Source: Bowdeniella nasicola
GTDB lineage: Bacteria; Actinomycetota; Actinomycetes; Actinomycetales; Actinomycetaceae
Length of the DNA: 33,337 bases
Reading direction: 5' to 3'
NCBI GenBank assembly: GCA_030537895.1
Contig: JAUNVA010000020.1
Span: forward strand, 1-33,337
Translations under genes and position numbers: made by a program
The notes under the pieces: generated by a model
The model's input: only the letters and a program-made list of their open reading frames with translations
Database searches by the model: none
What the model was told of the DNA's origin: nothing
Shown: in pieces, positions 1 through 6,966 of the stretch
Layout of the letters: the number at the start of each line of letters is the position of its first letter
Numbering within the stretch: position 1 is the stretch's first letter

Positions 1-59
1 AGGAAGACGGTCGTTGAACCGTTGCCGCGTTCACGGAAGAAAGGGAGGGTGTGCGACAT
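1..59 (-). CDS. Probable alpha/beta hydrolase, N-terminal fragment (runs off left edge)
   Basis: An open frame reads leftward from an ATG at 57-59 to the window edge with no stop. It begins MSHTLPFFRERGNGSTTVF. The pattern Arg-Glu-Arg-Gly-Asn-Gly followed by a hydrophobic strand matches the first strands of many alpha/beta hydrolases, where an oxyanion-hole HG motif would come next; that part lies outside the window. A GAGG sits 6 bases before this ATG, which favours it over the upstream in-frame ATG at 69-71. It lies downstream of the LysR gene on the same strand with a promoter and dyad between them. Only about 19 codons are visible, so both the gene and the family are tentative. Confidence 0.45.
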   Translation of the reverse strand, partial: MSHTLPFFRERGNGSTTVF

Positions 60-115
60 CAGCAGCCTCATTTCTGATCAAAGTGGTCATTCGCTTCGAC
101 ACAAAATGTGATCTA

Positions 116-144
116 TGTCTAAGCGCATGGTGACACTTTGTCAG
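116..144 (-). promoter_or_regulatory. Candidate promoter with overlapping LysR-type dyad
   Basis: On the minus strand CTGACA (139-144) and TAGACA (116-121) are separated by 17 bases, a plausible sigma-A-type promoter reading into the gene that starts at 59. A perfect dyad TGACA-CTT-TGTCA at 131-143 overlaps the -35 box and has the T-N11-A form typical of LysR regulator sites. A second short dyad, CACA-AAA-TGTG, lies at 100-110. The natural candidate regulator is the LysR protein at 200-1123; that link is inferred from proximity. Confidence 0.45.
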
Positions 145-199
145 CACGCACCCATATTGTCTAATAGTAAGTTGGACCTACCGCTATAGGCGTGCGTTA

Positions 200-1123
200 T
201 TAATCGCGCTGGAGATAGGCTCCCGGCTCGAGCGGAGTGGGGATCACGTCACGGACGACGTCGAGCACGGCCTTCAGTGCCGGAGAATCGTTGTCCTCAC
301 GCCAGGCCATCGCCGATTCGATGATCGGTCCCCCACCCGTCAAGGGAACGAAGACGACTTCGGAGCTGGAGCGCTGGCGAGATTCGACTGAGGAGACGGT
401 GAGCGTGACGCCGACACCGGCGGCGACAAGGTCCAAAATCGTGAGTGAATCTGGCGCCTCTTGCACAATTTCGGGGGTGGTGCCGACTTCTTGCATGACG
501 TGGTCGAGGGCGGCGCGCATCGCCGATCCCCCCATGCCGGGGAATGACACGAAGGGCTCTTGGGCAAGCTCCGTGAGGTCGATTTCTTCCCGGTCGGCAA
601 GGCGGTGATCGGCGGGCAGTGCGGCGAGGAGCCGTTCCCGTTGCAGCGTGTAGGTGGCGAGCCCTGCACGCTTGACGGGAAGGCGCACGAGCCCCAGGTC
701 GATGGTGCCTTCCGCCACCCTGTTGACGGCCTCGCCCGAATAGACCTGACCGACGAGCCGCAGGTGGATGCCTGGGTGCTGCTTGCGGACGGCCCGGGCG
801 AGGCGGGGCAAGACGACATGCGCGCTCACGCCGGCGAAACCGATCGTGACGCGCCCGACCAGGTCCCCACCGGATTTCACGGCCCGCACGGCGGTCTCGA
901 CATCGAGCAGGATCCGTTGGGCGAGCGGCAGGAATGTCTCCCCCGCGGGGCTCAGGCGCACGGAGCGCGTGCTGCGTTCGAAGAGCGTCACCCCGAGCAT
1001 GCGCTCAAGGGCGGCGATCTGTTGGCTAAGCGCGGGCTGGGCGATATGCAGCCGGGCAGCGGCGCGCCCAAAATGCAGTTCCTGGGCAACCGCGACGAAT
1101 CCATTGATATGGCGAAGTTCCAC
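200..1123 (-). CDS. LysR-family transcriptional regulator
   Basis: A 307-residue LTTR of normal length. Residues 1-60 form the winged helix-turn-helix (MELRHINGFVAVAQ at the start, then AAARLHIAQPALSQQIAALE and LFERSTR), followed by an effector-binding domain of the periplasmic-binding-protein fold from about residue 90. The N-terminus resembles CatR/BenM-type regulators of aromatic catabolism, but the effector cannot be read from sequence. The start is GTG at 1121-1123, with a strong AGGGGGAGG about 6 bases upstream. It lies between the oxygenase gene upstream and a partial hydrolase gene downstream, all on the minus strand. A T-N11-A dyad at 131-143 is a likely target site. Confidence 0.92.
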   Translation of the reverse strand: MELRHINGFVAVAQELHFGRAAARLHIAQPALSQQIAALERMLGVTLFERSTRSVRLSPAGETFLPLAQRILLDVETAVRAVKSGGDLVGRVTIGFAGVSAHVVLPRLARAVRKQHPGIHLRLVGQVYSGEAVNRVAEGTIDLGLVRLPVKRAGLATYTLQRERLLAALPADHRLADREEIDLTELAQEPFVSFPGMGGSAMRAALDHVMQEVGTTPEIVQEAPDSLTILDLVAAGVGVTLTVSSVESRQRSSSEVVFVPLTGGGPIIESAMAWREDNDSPALKAVLDVVRDVIPTPLEPGAYLQRD

Positions 1124-1196
1124 GAGGCCTCCCCCTGGGGCGGTGATGTCCCCAGAGTGTAGGGGAGGTCTCCCCCACGCGGGGCGAGTATCGTGC

Positions 1197-1231
1197 GCGG
1201 CGGCGGGAGCACCCCCATGCCCCGCCGCCGC
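1197..1231 (-). terminator. Terminator-like hairpin after the oxygenase gene
   Basis: A perfect 11-bp inverted repeat (1197-1207 with 1221-1231, GCGGCGGCGGG and its complement) encloses a 13-base loop, 41 bases past the oxygenase stop. There is no U-tract, as is common in high-GC actinobacteria. A second short hairpin (TCGCGC-GTTT-GCGCGA) lies at 1241-1256. The LysR gene may therefore be transcribed separately. Confidence 0.45.
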
Positions 1232-1271
1232 GCCGCGTGTTCGCGCGTTTGCGCGAGCTCGTTTCGGCCCT

Positions 1272-2819
1272 CTAGTCCGTTTCGGCGCCGAGAGAAACGA
1301 AGGAGTTGCCGTATTCGAGATTCTGCATCTCCTGGGGAGAGCGGTTCTCCCCGTCGATGCGGTCGCCCTCCACCCAGCAGGCGTGCACGCCCACCGAGAT
1401 GCGTTCGGGCAGCGTGATGGTGCACACCGGCCCCGCCGCGATATCGTCCGCGCGAAGGATTAGACACTCCGACTTGTCTTCCGTCATGTCGGTCACGAAA
1501 GTGATGAGGTAGCCGTCATCCTCCGCCTTGGCCCCCACGGCGCGGGCGATACACGCCTCCGAGCCAAATCGGCCTTCGCCATACTCGTAGCGCGCGTGAT
1601 CCCCGGTGGCCAGGTCATAGCGCTTCATGCCGGCCATGAGCCACTTATGCGGCACGAACAGCGAGTTGTAGGAGTAGCGGTACTTCAGCCCGTTGTAATC
1701 ATTAGAGAGCACCGGGAATTCGGTGACCTCGTCATCCAGCTCGAATTCCTTGACCTGCCCGGTACGCATGTTGAACATCCAGCGGTACATGTGGGTGTTG
1801 GTGGCGTGCTTGTCCAGGTTGCGTTCGATCTTGGCGTAGATGTCCTTGTCGTTGTCTCCGAGCGGGGGCTTGACCGGGTTGTCCCAGATGCAGCCATCCT
1901 GAATCACCCAGTCGCCATCCTCGTAACAGTTCGTAATGTGCATCACCCAACACGGTTTGCACTCGAACCAACGCACGTCCTCGCTCCGGCCGAAGCGCGG
2001 GATGATCCCGAAGCGGGCCGGGACGTCGGAATGGAAGGCGAGCTTGCGCTTGCCCTGAGCAAGGAGCTCGGTGTCGAAGAAGTAGGGCAGGTCGTGCAAC
2101 ACCGAATAGTTCTTCGTCATCCCCAGATCGTGCGGCCAGCGCGCGCCCGGCAACTCGATCGGCACGTAGTGCACCAGGTGATCGTCCTTATTGATCACCC
2201 CGTAATGCATGAACGGTGCCTTTTCCGGGTAGTTGAAGAAAATCATGTCCCCGGTCTCGTTATCCACCTTGTAATGCGAGGCCACACCATCAGGTACCAA
2301 CGCGCCCCACCTGGCCGCCCCGAACGTCTCGAGTGTGTGCGGACTGAGCTGCCAGGGTTCCGATCCCTGCGACATGGCGGCCAGGAGCTTACCGGAGTGG
2401 GCCACCACATCGGTGCCGGCGTTGTCCTTCATCACGCCCATCGAGCCCCAGCCGCGGCGGGTGTACTCCCCCGGCTGCAAAATCCCAGGCCATAGGGAGC
2501 GCTTCGCGCCCTGCTCGGCCCAAAAGCCCGTGGTACGCACCCAACGGTTACGGTACTCAGCCTTGCCATCCTCGAATTTGATGGCATGCAACATGCCATC
2601 ACCATCAAAGGGGTGGTAGACCCCCATCGGCGCCTGAATCTGATTGTGGGTGTTACGCACATACATGCCGAACAGGTCGCGAGGCACCTCGCCCTTAATC
2701 TCCAGCTCATCATGCGTGGCCCAACACTCGTTGCGCTGCGGACGGAAGGGTCCCTTCAGGAACGGGTTGTCTTGGTCCTCATCCTCCGGGACCGAGATGT
2801 ACAGTGTCTCATCACTCAT
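1272..2819 (-). CDS. Carotenoid oxygenase (RPE65/lignostilbene dioxygenase family)
   Basis: A 515-residue member of the non-heme iron carotenoid cleavage oxygenase family, which splits a conjugated C=C bond of carotenoids, apocarotenoids or stilbenes with O2. The four expected iron-binding histidines can be placed at about 182 (SHYK), 230 (WPHDLGMTKNY), 294 (VMHITNCYEDG) and 479 (VGVHACWVEGD), in the right order for a seven-bladed propeller. The N-terminus (GEVPRDLFGMYVRNTHNQ) and the FDGDGMLHA segment are also typical. The ATG start has AAAGGA about 7 bases upstream. No carotenoid biosynthesis genes are nearby. The flanking substrate-binding lipoprotein, LysR regulator and probable hydrolase suggest catabolism of an imported aromatic or apocarotenoid compound. 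The substrate is unknown. Confidence 0.88.
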   Translation of the reverse strand: MSDETLYISVPEDEDQDNPFLKGPFRPQRNECWATHDELEIKGEVPRDLFGMYVRNTHNQIQAPMGVYHPFDGDGMLHAIKFEDGKAEYRNRWVRTTGFWAEQGAKRSLWPGILQPGEYTRRGWGSMGVMKDNAGTDVVAHSGKLLAAMSQGSEPWQLSPHTLETFGAARWGALVPDGVASHYKVDNETGDMIFFNYPEKAPFMHYGVINKDDHLVHYVPIELPGARWPHDLGMTKNYSVLHDLPYFFDTELLAQGKRKLAFHSDVPARFGIIPRFGRSEDVRWFECKPCWVMHITNCYEDGDWVIQDGCIWDNPVKPPLGDNDKDIYAKIERNLDKHATNTHMYRWMFNMRTGQVKEFELDDEVTEFPVLSNDYNGLKYRYSYNSLFVPHKWLMAGMKRYDLATGDHARYEYGEGRFGSEACIARAVGAKAEDDGYLITFVTDMTEDKSECLILRADDIAAGPVCTITLPERISVGVHACWVEGDRIDGENRSPQEMQNLEYGNSFVSLGAETD

Positions 2820-2930
2820 GTGTCGTCCTTTCGTGATGACGGCTCATGGGACACCTTCGTGGCGAAGAGCCCCGTGATGGGTTTATGGGTGCGGGACGTG
2901 GGACGTACCGCTGTGTGGTGCGGCGGCCGG

Positions 2931-2974
2931 GAGTGCGATACGCGCTCGAACCTCCTCGGGTGCGCATCGCACTC
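2931..2974 (-). terminator. Hairpin between substrate-binding protein and oxygenase genes
   Basis: Arms GAGTGCGAT (2931-2939) and ATCGCACTC (2966-2974) pair perfectly and extend by about five further pairs with one mismatch. It begins 11 bases after the substrate-binding-protein stop. No U-run follows, so it may act as a terminator, an mRNA stabiliser, or both. Confidence 0.4.
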
Positions 2975-2985
2975 GCCGCCGCGCC

Positions 2986-3987
2986 TTAGTGGTCATTGAA
3001 GAATGCGGGGCCTGGAAGCTCGCTCAAATGGCCCGTATCGACAAGGAGTTGCAGGTCGGCACGCAGTTCGTCCGCCTCGGGGCCGGGGAACGGCTTCACA
3101 TCGAAGATGAACAGGTGGGGTTCGGTGAGCATTTTCTCGATGGTGCCTTCCAGACGCCCGAAGTCCTGCGCCCGGGAATCTGCCTCGCCGGGATTTTCCC
3201 GCATCCATTCGGCCTGGGCGGCGTAGGCCTTGACCAGGCGGTCCGTCACCTCCGGTGAGAGGTTGTCCGAGTTCACCGCGATGGCGAACTGGATAAACGG
3301 CTCCTCGCCACCCGCCAGTTCCTCGGGATCGGCCACGATGGTGATGGTGGGGAACTTCTCGAGCCCCTCGACTAGGCCTTCGCCCCAGGCCATCGCGAAG
3401 TCGGCAGTGCCCGCGGCGAGCTGCTGGATGGAGGCATTTGAGTTCTCGGCGGTGACCAGCTGGTAGTCCTTCTCGGCCTCCAGCCCGGTCACATCCTCGA
3501 TTTGCAGGCGCACGAACTGCCAGGTGCTCGTCGTCGTCGGGGCCACCATCCGCTTGCCGCGCAGGTTCTCCGCGGTGAGCTCGGGGCCCGTGGAGAGGAT
3601 CATCGCGTTAGAGCGCGAGAAGGAGCCGGCGAGGATCGCTGACGCGCCCTTGTTCGAGCTGGCTGCGAAGGCCTCGGGGCCGCCGAGCAGTCCGTCGATC
3701 CTCCCGGTGGACAGGTCCGTGTACATCGCCTGGAGGTTCTTGTATTCCGTGAACTCCACCGTGAGATCGTGCTCGTCTTGAATCTCCTGATTTTCGGCGA
3801 GCATGAGAGAGGTGAGCGCCGTGAGGGAGGGAGCCCCCGGGATCCACTGGCCGAGCCGGACCTTGTCGTGACCGGAGGACCCCTCGGTCTCCGCGTCATT
3901 GTTAGAGGAGCCGCAGGCCGTCAGGGCGAGCAACGCGGCGAGAACGGCAGCCACCAGAGCGGGGCGGCGGCGAATGCGATGTGTCAT
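2986..3987 (-). CDS. ABC transporter substrate-binding lipoprotein (NMT1/SsuA-like)
   Basis: From the ATG at 3985-3987 (GAGGA 8 bases upstream) the product is 333 residues; in-frame codons extend upstream but lack a ribosome site. Residues 1-24 form a lipoprotein signal (RIRRR, hydrophobic core, then LTAC with the lipidated Cys at 25). The mature part reads as a two-lobed binding protein of the nitrate/taurine/thiamine-precursor type: VRLGQWIPGAPSLTAL, then YKNLQAMYTDLSTGRIDGLLGG, AENLRGKRMVAP and NASIQQLAAGTADFAMAWGEG. It would be anchored to the outer face of the membrane and deliver a small solute to an ABC permease. No permease or ATPase is present in the window; they may lie to the left or be shared. 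The ligand is unknown. Confidence 0.85.
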   Translation of the reverse strand: MTHRIRRRPALVAAVLAALLALTACGSSNNDAETEGSSGHDKVRLGQWIPGAPSLTALTSLMLAENQEIQDEHDLTVEFTEYKNLQAMYTDLSTGRIDGLLGGPEAFAASSNKGASAILAGSFSRSNAMILSTGPELTAENLRGKRMVAPTTTSTWQFVRLQIEDVTGLEAEKDYQLVTAENSNASIQQLAAGTADFAMAWGEGLVEGLEKFPTITIVADPEELAGGEEPFIQFAIAVNSDNLSPEVTDRLVKAYAAQAEWMRENPGEADSRAQDFGRLEGTIEKMLTEPHLFIFDVKPFPGPEADELRADLQLLVDTGHLSELPGPAFFNDH

Positions 3988-4303
3988 GTGAATGATCCTC
4001 ACTACCCGGGCCGATGCCTCATTCATCGGTTTAGTTATGATCGACACAGCATGGCACACCTCACATAGTGGCGTCCAAGATTAATTACATCTCACCTGAT
4101 TGCCCGTTTGTATAGATCGTCCGCGTGGTCGCCCACCGCGCTTGCCCACGAGAAGGTGGGCACGGTCCCGCTCCCCATGTCACCGGGCCCCGCACACTGC
4201 GGGAACGCTGGCATGGCCCCGCTCCCTCGTGTCACCGGGCTCCGCACGCCGCGTAACAGCGGTGCCGCGTTCGTGCCGCACCGGAGCATGCACCCATACG
4301 AAA
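3988..4303. other. Intergenic region upstream of the substrate-binding protein gene
   Basis: No convincing gene is seen. The part at 4020-4090 is relatively AT-rich and probably holds the promoter of the leftward substrate-binding-protein gene, but no clear -35/-10 pair could be assigned. The part at 4160-4262 holds an imperfect tandem duplication, described separately. Confidence 0.5.
4160..4262. repeat. Imperfect tandem duplication of about 51 bp
   Basis: Two adjacent copies, about 4160-4210 and 4211-4262, share the segments CCCGCTCCC, TGTCACCGGG and CCGCAC in the same order, with one single-base length difference. The copies are non-coding and sit between the rplL terminator and the divergently located catabolic cluster. 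Function unknown. Confidence 0.6.
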
Positions 4304-4337
4304 GCGGCCCCGCTCACCTCTCGGTGAGCGGGGCCGC
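4304..4337 (-). terminator. rplJ-rplL terminator hairpin
   Basis: A perfect 15-bp stem (GCGGCCCCGCTCACC at 4304-4318, complement at 4323-4337) has a 4-base TCTC loop, 60 bases beyond the rplL stop. It is followed on the minus strand by only a short TTT. The position and strength fit termination of the rplJ-rplL transcript. Confidence 0.8.
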
Positions 4338-4397
4338 GTCACGTCTCAGGCGGCTAGGCCGCCGAAGCAAATGCAGACCCGGTGGTCTGCGGCCGAG

Positions 4398-4790
4398 TTA
4401 CTTGAGGGTGACGGTCGCGCCGGCAGCCTCGAGCTCTGCCTTGGCCGTCTCGGCGGCCTCCTTCTCGGCGCCCTCCAGAACGGGCTTCGGGGCGGAGTCG
4501 ACGAGCTCCTTGGCCTCCTTGAGGCCGAGGGAGGTCAGGCCGCGGACAGCCTTGATGACCTGGATCTTCTTGTCGCCAATGGACTCGAGGATGACGTCGA
4601 ATTCGCTCTTCTCTTCCTCGGCCGGGGCGCCTTCGCCGCCAGCAGCCGGGGCGCCGGCGGCCACAGCGGCAACCGGGGCGGCAGCGGTGACGTCGAAGGT
4701 CTCCTCGAACTGCTTGACGAACTCGGACAGCTCGATGAGGGTCATTTCCTTGAAAGCATCGAGCAGCTCTTCGGTGGTGAGCTTAGCCAT
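4398..4790 (-). CDS. rplL: 50S ribosomal protein L7/L12
   Basis: A 130-residue stalk protein. Residues 1-35 ([20 protein letters not shown]) form the dimerisation domain that binds L10. An Ala/Gly/Pro-rich hinge follows ([13 protein letters not shown] region). The C-terminal domain ([21 protein letters not shown], then [14 protein letters not shown]) contacts translation factors. Length and motifs are standard. It lies 61 bases downstream of rplJ on the same strand, as in most bacteria, and is followed by a strong hairpin. Confidence 0.99.
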   Translation of the reverse strand: MAKLTTEELLDAFKEMTLIELSEFVKQFEETFDVTAAAPVAAVAAGAPAAGGEGAPAEEEKSEFDVILESIGDKKIQVIKAVRGLTSLGLKEAKELVDSAPKPVLEGAEKEAAETAKAELEAAGATVTLK

Positions 4791-4851
4791 GGTGGCTTTC
4801 CTTTCGTGGTTTGTCTGCTACGCGAGCAGGGTTCTTGGTGGGTTAGCCGAC

Positions 4852-5373
4852 TTAGGCGTCGGCCGCCTGCTTCTCGCGCAGGGCATCGACGGTACGAGCG
4901 GTCTTGGTGAGCGGCGCGTTGAACACGTAGGCCGCCTGGAACAGCGCCGCCTTGAAGGCGCCGGCTGCCTTACCAAGCAGAACGTCACGGGACTCGAGAT
5001 CAGCGAGCTTGGTGACCTCTTCGGCGGACAGAGCCTTGCCGTCGAGGTACCCGCCCTTGATGACGAGCATGGGGTTCGCCTTAGCGAAGTCGCGCAGTGC
5101 CTTAGCTGCGTCCGGCACCTCGCCGGACACAAAGGCGATCGCCGTGGGGCCGACGAAGGACTCTTCGAGTCCCTCAACTTCGGCATCCTTGGCGGCGATG
5201 GCTGCGAGGGTGTTCTTCGCCACGACGTAGGTTGCGTGTCCAGCGAGCGAGCGGCGCAGCTCTTTCAGCTGCTCCACGGTCAGCCCGCGGTACTCGGTCA
5301 GCACAACCGCATTGGAGGAGCGGAACTGGTCCGCCAACTCGGCTACGGCAGCTGCCTTATCAGGCCTCGCCAT
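4852..5373 (-). CDS. rplJ: 50S ribosomal protein L10
   Basis: The 173-residue product starts [17 protein letters not shown] at the ATG at 5371-5373, preceded by AAGGAGGG. Frame-open codons further upstream are leader sequence. L10 binds 23S rRNA and anchors L7/L12 dimers. Conserved segments [32 protein letters not shown] and GPTAIAF are present. In this genome it is separated from rplA by about 17.9 kb holding an SDR gene and the defence operon. The upstream leader carries an L10-type RNA element and an attenuator-like terminator, so autogenous control is likely. Confidence 0.99.
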   Translation of the reverse strand: MARPDKAAAVAELADQFRSSNAVVLTEYRGLTVEQLKELRRSLAGHATYVVAKNTLAAIAAKDAEVEGLEESFVGPTAIAFVSGEVPDAAKALRDFAKANPMLVIKGGYLDGKALSAEEVTKLADLESRDVLLGKAAGAFKAALFQAAYVFNAPLTKTARTVDALREKQAADA

Positions 5374-5437
5374 GGCCCTCCTTTCGATCGGTGCCGCCCG
5401 CTTCTCGCCCGGGAGGTGGGGCCCCAAGGAGGGGAAT

Positions 5438-5468
5438 AAAAAATCCCCGTTCGCGCACGCGACGGGGA
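5438..5468 (-). terminator. Attenuator-type intrinsic terminator in the rplJ leader
   Basis: On the minus strand a G+C stem (arms at 5444-5450 and 5462-5468, extended by CGCG pairs) is followed directly by TTTTTTATT (5435-5443). This is the best U-tract terminator in the window. It lies about 65 bases upstream of the rplJ start and downstream of the L10-leader-like segment. Its place suggests conditional termination before rplJ. It may also stop read-through from the defence operon. Confidence 0.75.
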
Positions 5469-5479
5469 GGCCAGTATCC

Positions 5480-5575
5480 TGGCGTATTCGTCACCTGCGC
5501 GGGCTCCTTGCAGACTTCGCCTCCCTTGCGGGAAGACCGGCGGTCTTCGGCACCCCTCAGACTAACCGAGCCGGC
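5480..5575 (-). ncRNA. Candidate L10 leader (autoregulatory mRNA element)
   Basis: The minus-strand RNA contains CCGAAGACCGCCGGTCTTC (5532-5550 region) with arms GAAGACC and GGTCTTC, then GGGAGGCGAAG, upstream of a U-tract terminator and rplJ. Known L10 leaders bind the L10(L12)4 complex and have a conserved AAGAC/GGU segment in this position. Folding and covariation were not tested. The span between here and the mcrC stop (5576-5709) shows no other clear element. Confidence 0.6.
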
Positions 5576-5709
5576 GGCGCTCGTCCACCGCGATTCACTC
5601 CCTGCGGCTATGGGGTGCGGCACATCACGACGACGAAGCTCGCCTCCCCCGCGTACCCGGCCATGCCATCGAGCTCCCGCGTGCACGCACCGGGGCCGAC
5701 TACCGAGGG

Positions 5710-6963
5710 CTACTCGCCGGCGAGTGTGCGCAGCAGGTCGCCGCCCTGGCGGCGCAGCGCGTCGTGGGGCGCCGCCAGGTCGAGCGCGTGGATGTGCACG
5801 TGTACTCCGCTTCCGCGTAGTTCGACGCGCGTGCGCCCCACATCGGTCGGGTAGATGAGGTGGGCCTCGGCCAGGTCGAGACGTTGGGCGTAGGCAGCCA
5901 CCTGATAGAGGTGGTCGGTCGCGACGGCGCGCGCGTATTTCACGTCGGCGACGGCGAGAGTGCGCGGCGCCTCGCCCGCGGCGCCGCGGCGCAACACGGT
6001 GAGGTCGGGCAGAACCGTGAACTCGCCGTCCGTGTCCAGAGCCATCCGCCACTGGGGTCGAACGAGGACTCCCACCTCCGGCGCGGCCTCGGCCAGTCGG
6101 ACGCTCACGAAGTCTTCGAAGACGCGCGCCATGTCGAGGGTGAAGGCCGCCAGCTGGGTCTGGCCTGGGGAAGCGCTCGCGTGCCAGTCGGCGTCGGCGC
6201 CGAGGTAGCGCCAGATGAGGGAGGCGAGGGCGAGGGCGGGTCCGTAGTGCTCGTTCAGGCGTGTGAGGTGCACGCGCGGCAGCGGGGCGCCGGGGGTGAG
6301 CGGCGCGACGTCGCGCAGGAGTGCCGCGGAGGCCGCGAGCCGTCGGCGCACGTCGGCGGGGACGCGCGGCACGCCGGACATCACGCGCAGGGCCGCAGCC
6401 AGGATGCGGTTTTCCGCGCAGTCGATACTGCGCTCACGCACCGTGACTTCGAGCGGGAGGGGGCGGCCCTGGTGTCGGGAGATTTGCCGTCCGATCCGCA
6501 GCCGGCCGCGCGCCCGCCAGGAGGTCTCCTCGCGCCACCGGTAGGCGCGTAGGGGCCCGGTACGCAGCGCCCGCTCGGCCTGCCGGGCGAGCGAGTAGGC
6601 GAGCGCCCCCACCAGTTCGGCGCCCGGCAAGGCGTGCACGTCACCGGGCAGGATCCGTACCTTCGAGGTGTAGCCGAGGAGCGCGAGCACCGAGGTGACG
6701 GGCACCTTGGGGCGGATCGTGACCTCGAGGGTGTCGGTCGCGAGCGCCCCCACGCGGTTGGGTGCCGCCTCGATCCGCCAGCGGGCCCCGGTGCGCGTGA
6801 CGCGCAGCTCGCGCAGGCGGGAGAGGGCCGCGACTTCGGACTCGCTGAGGGAGCCTGGGCCGTCGAGCGGAAGCTCGAGCGTGCCGTTTTCTTCGAGCGC
6901 AAGGTGGCGCCGCCCGGCTTGAAGGCGGGGGCCGGGCCTGGTCGCGAGCGCTCGGGTGGTCAT
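5710..6963 (-). CDS. mcrC: McrC-like nuclease subunit of a McrBC system
   Basis: A 417-residue McrC-family protein. The N-terminal region (LEVTIRPKVPV, LLGYTSK) is the part that contacts the McrB ring. MARVFEDFVSVRL lies at about 278-290. The C-terminal PD-(D/E)xK nuclease is intact, with Pro-Asp at 319-320 and Asp-Val-Lys at 340-342 (LAVADVKY), followed by LYQVAAYAQ. McrC is the DNA-cutting subunit that acts with the GTP-driven translocase McrB. The start is 3 bases after the mcrB stop with no clear ribosome site of its own, so it is probably translationally coupled. It is the last gene of the operon; only the rplJ leader terminator lies downstream. Confidence 0.93.
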   Translation of the reverse strand: MTTRALATRPGPRLQAGRRHLALEENGTLELPLDGPGSLSESEVAALSRLRELRVTRTGARWRIEAAPNRVGALATDTLEVTIRPKVPVTSVLALLGYTSKVRILPGDVHALPGAELVGALAYSLARQAERALRTGPLRAYRWREETSWRARGRLRIGRQISRHQGRPLPLEVTVRERSIDCAENRILAAALRVMSGVPRVPADVRRRLAASAALLRDVAPLTPGAPLPRVHLTRLNEHYGPALALASLIWRYLGADADWHASASPGQTQLAAFTLDMARVFEDFVSVRLAEAAPEVGVLVRPQWRMALDTDGEFTVLPDLTVLRRGAAGEAPRTLAVADVKYARAVATDHLYQVAAYAQRLDLAEAHLIYPTDVGRTRVELRGSGVHVHIHALDLAAPHDALRRQGGDLLRTLAGE

Positions 6964-6966
6964 GGC

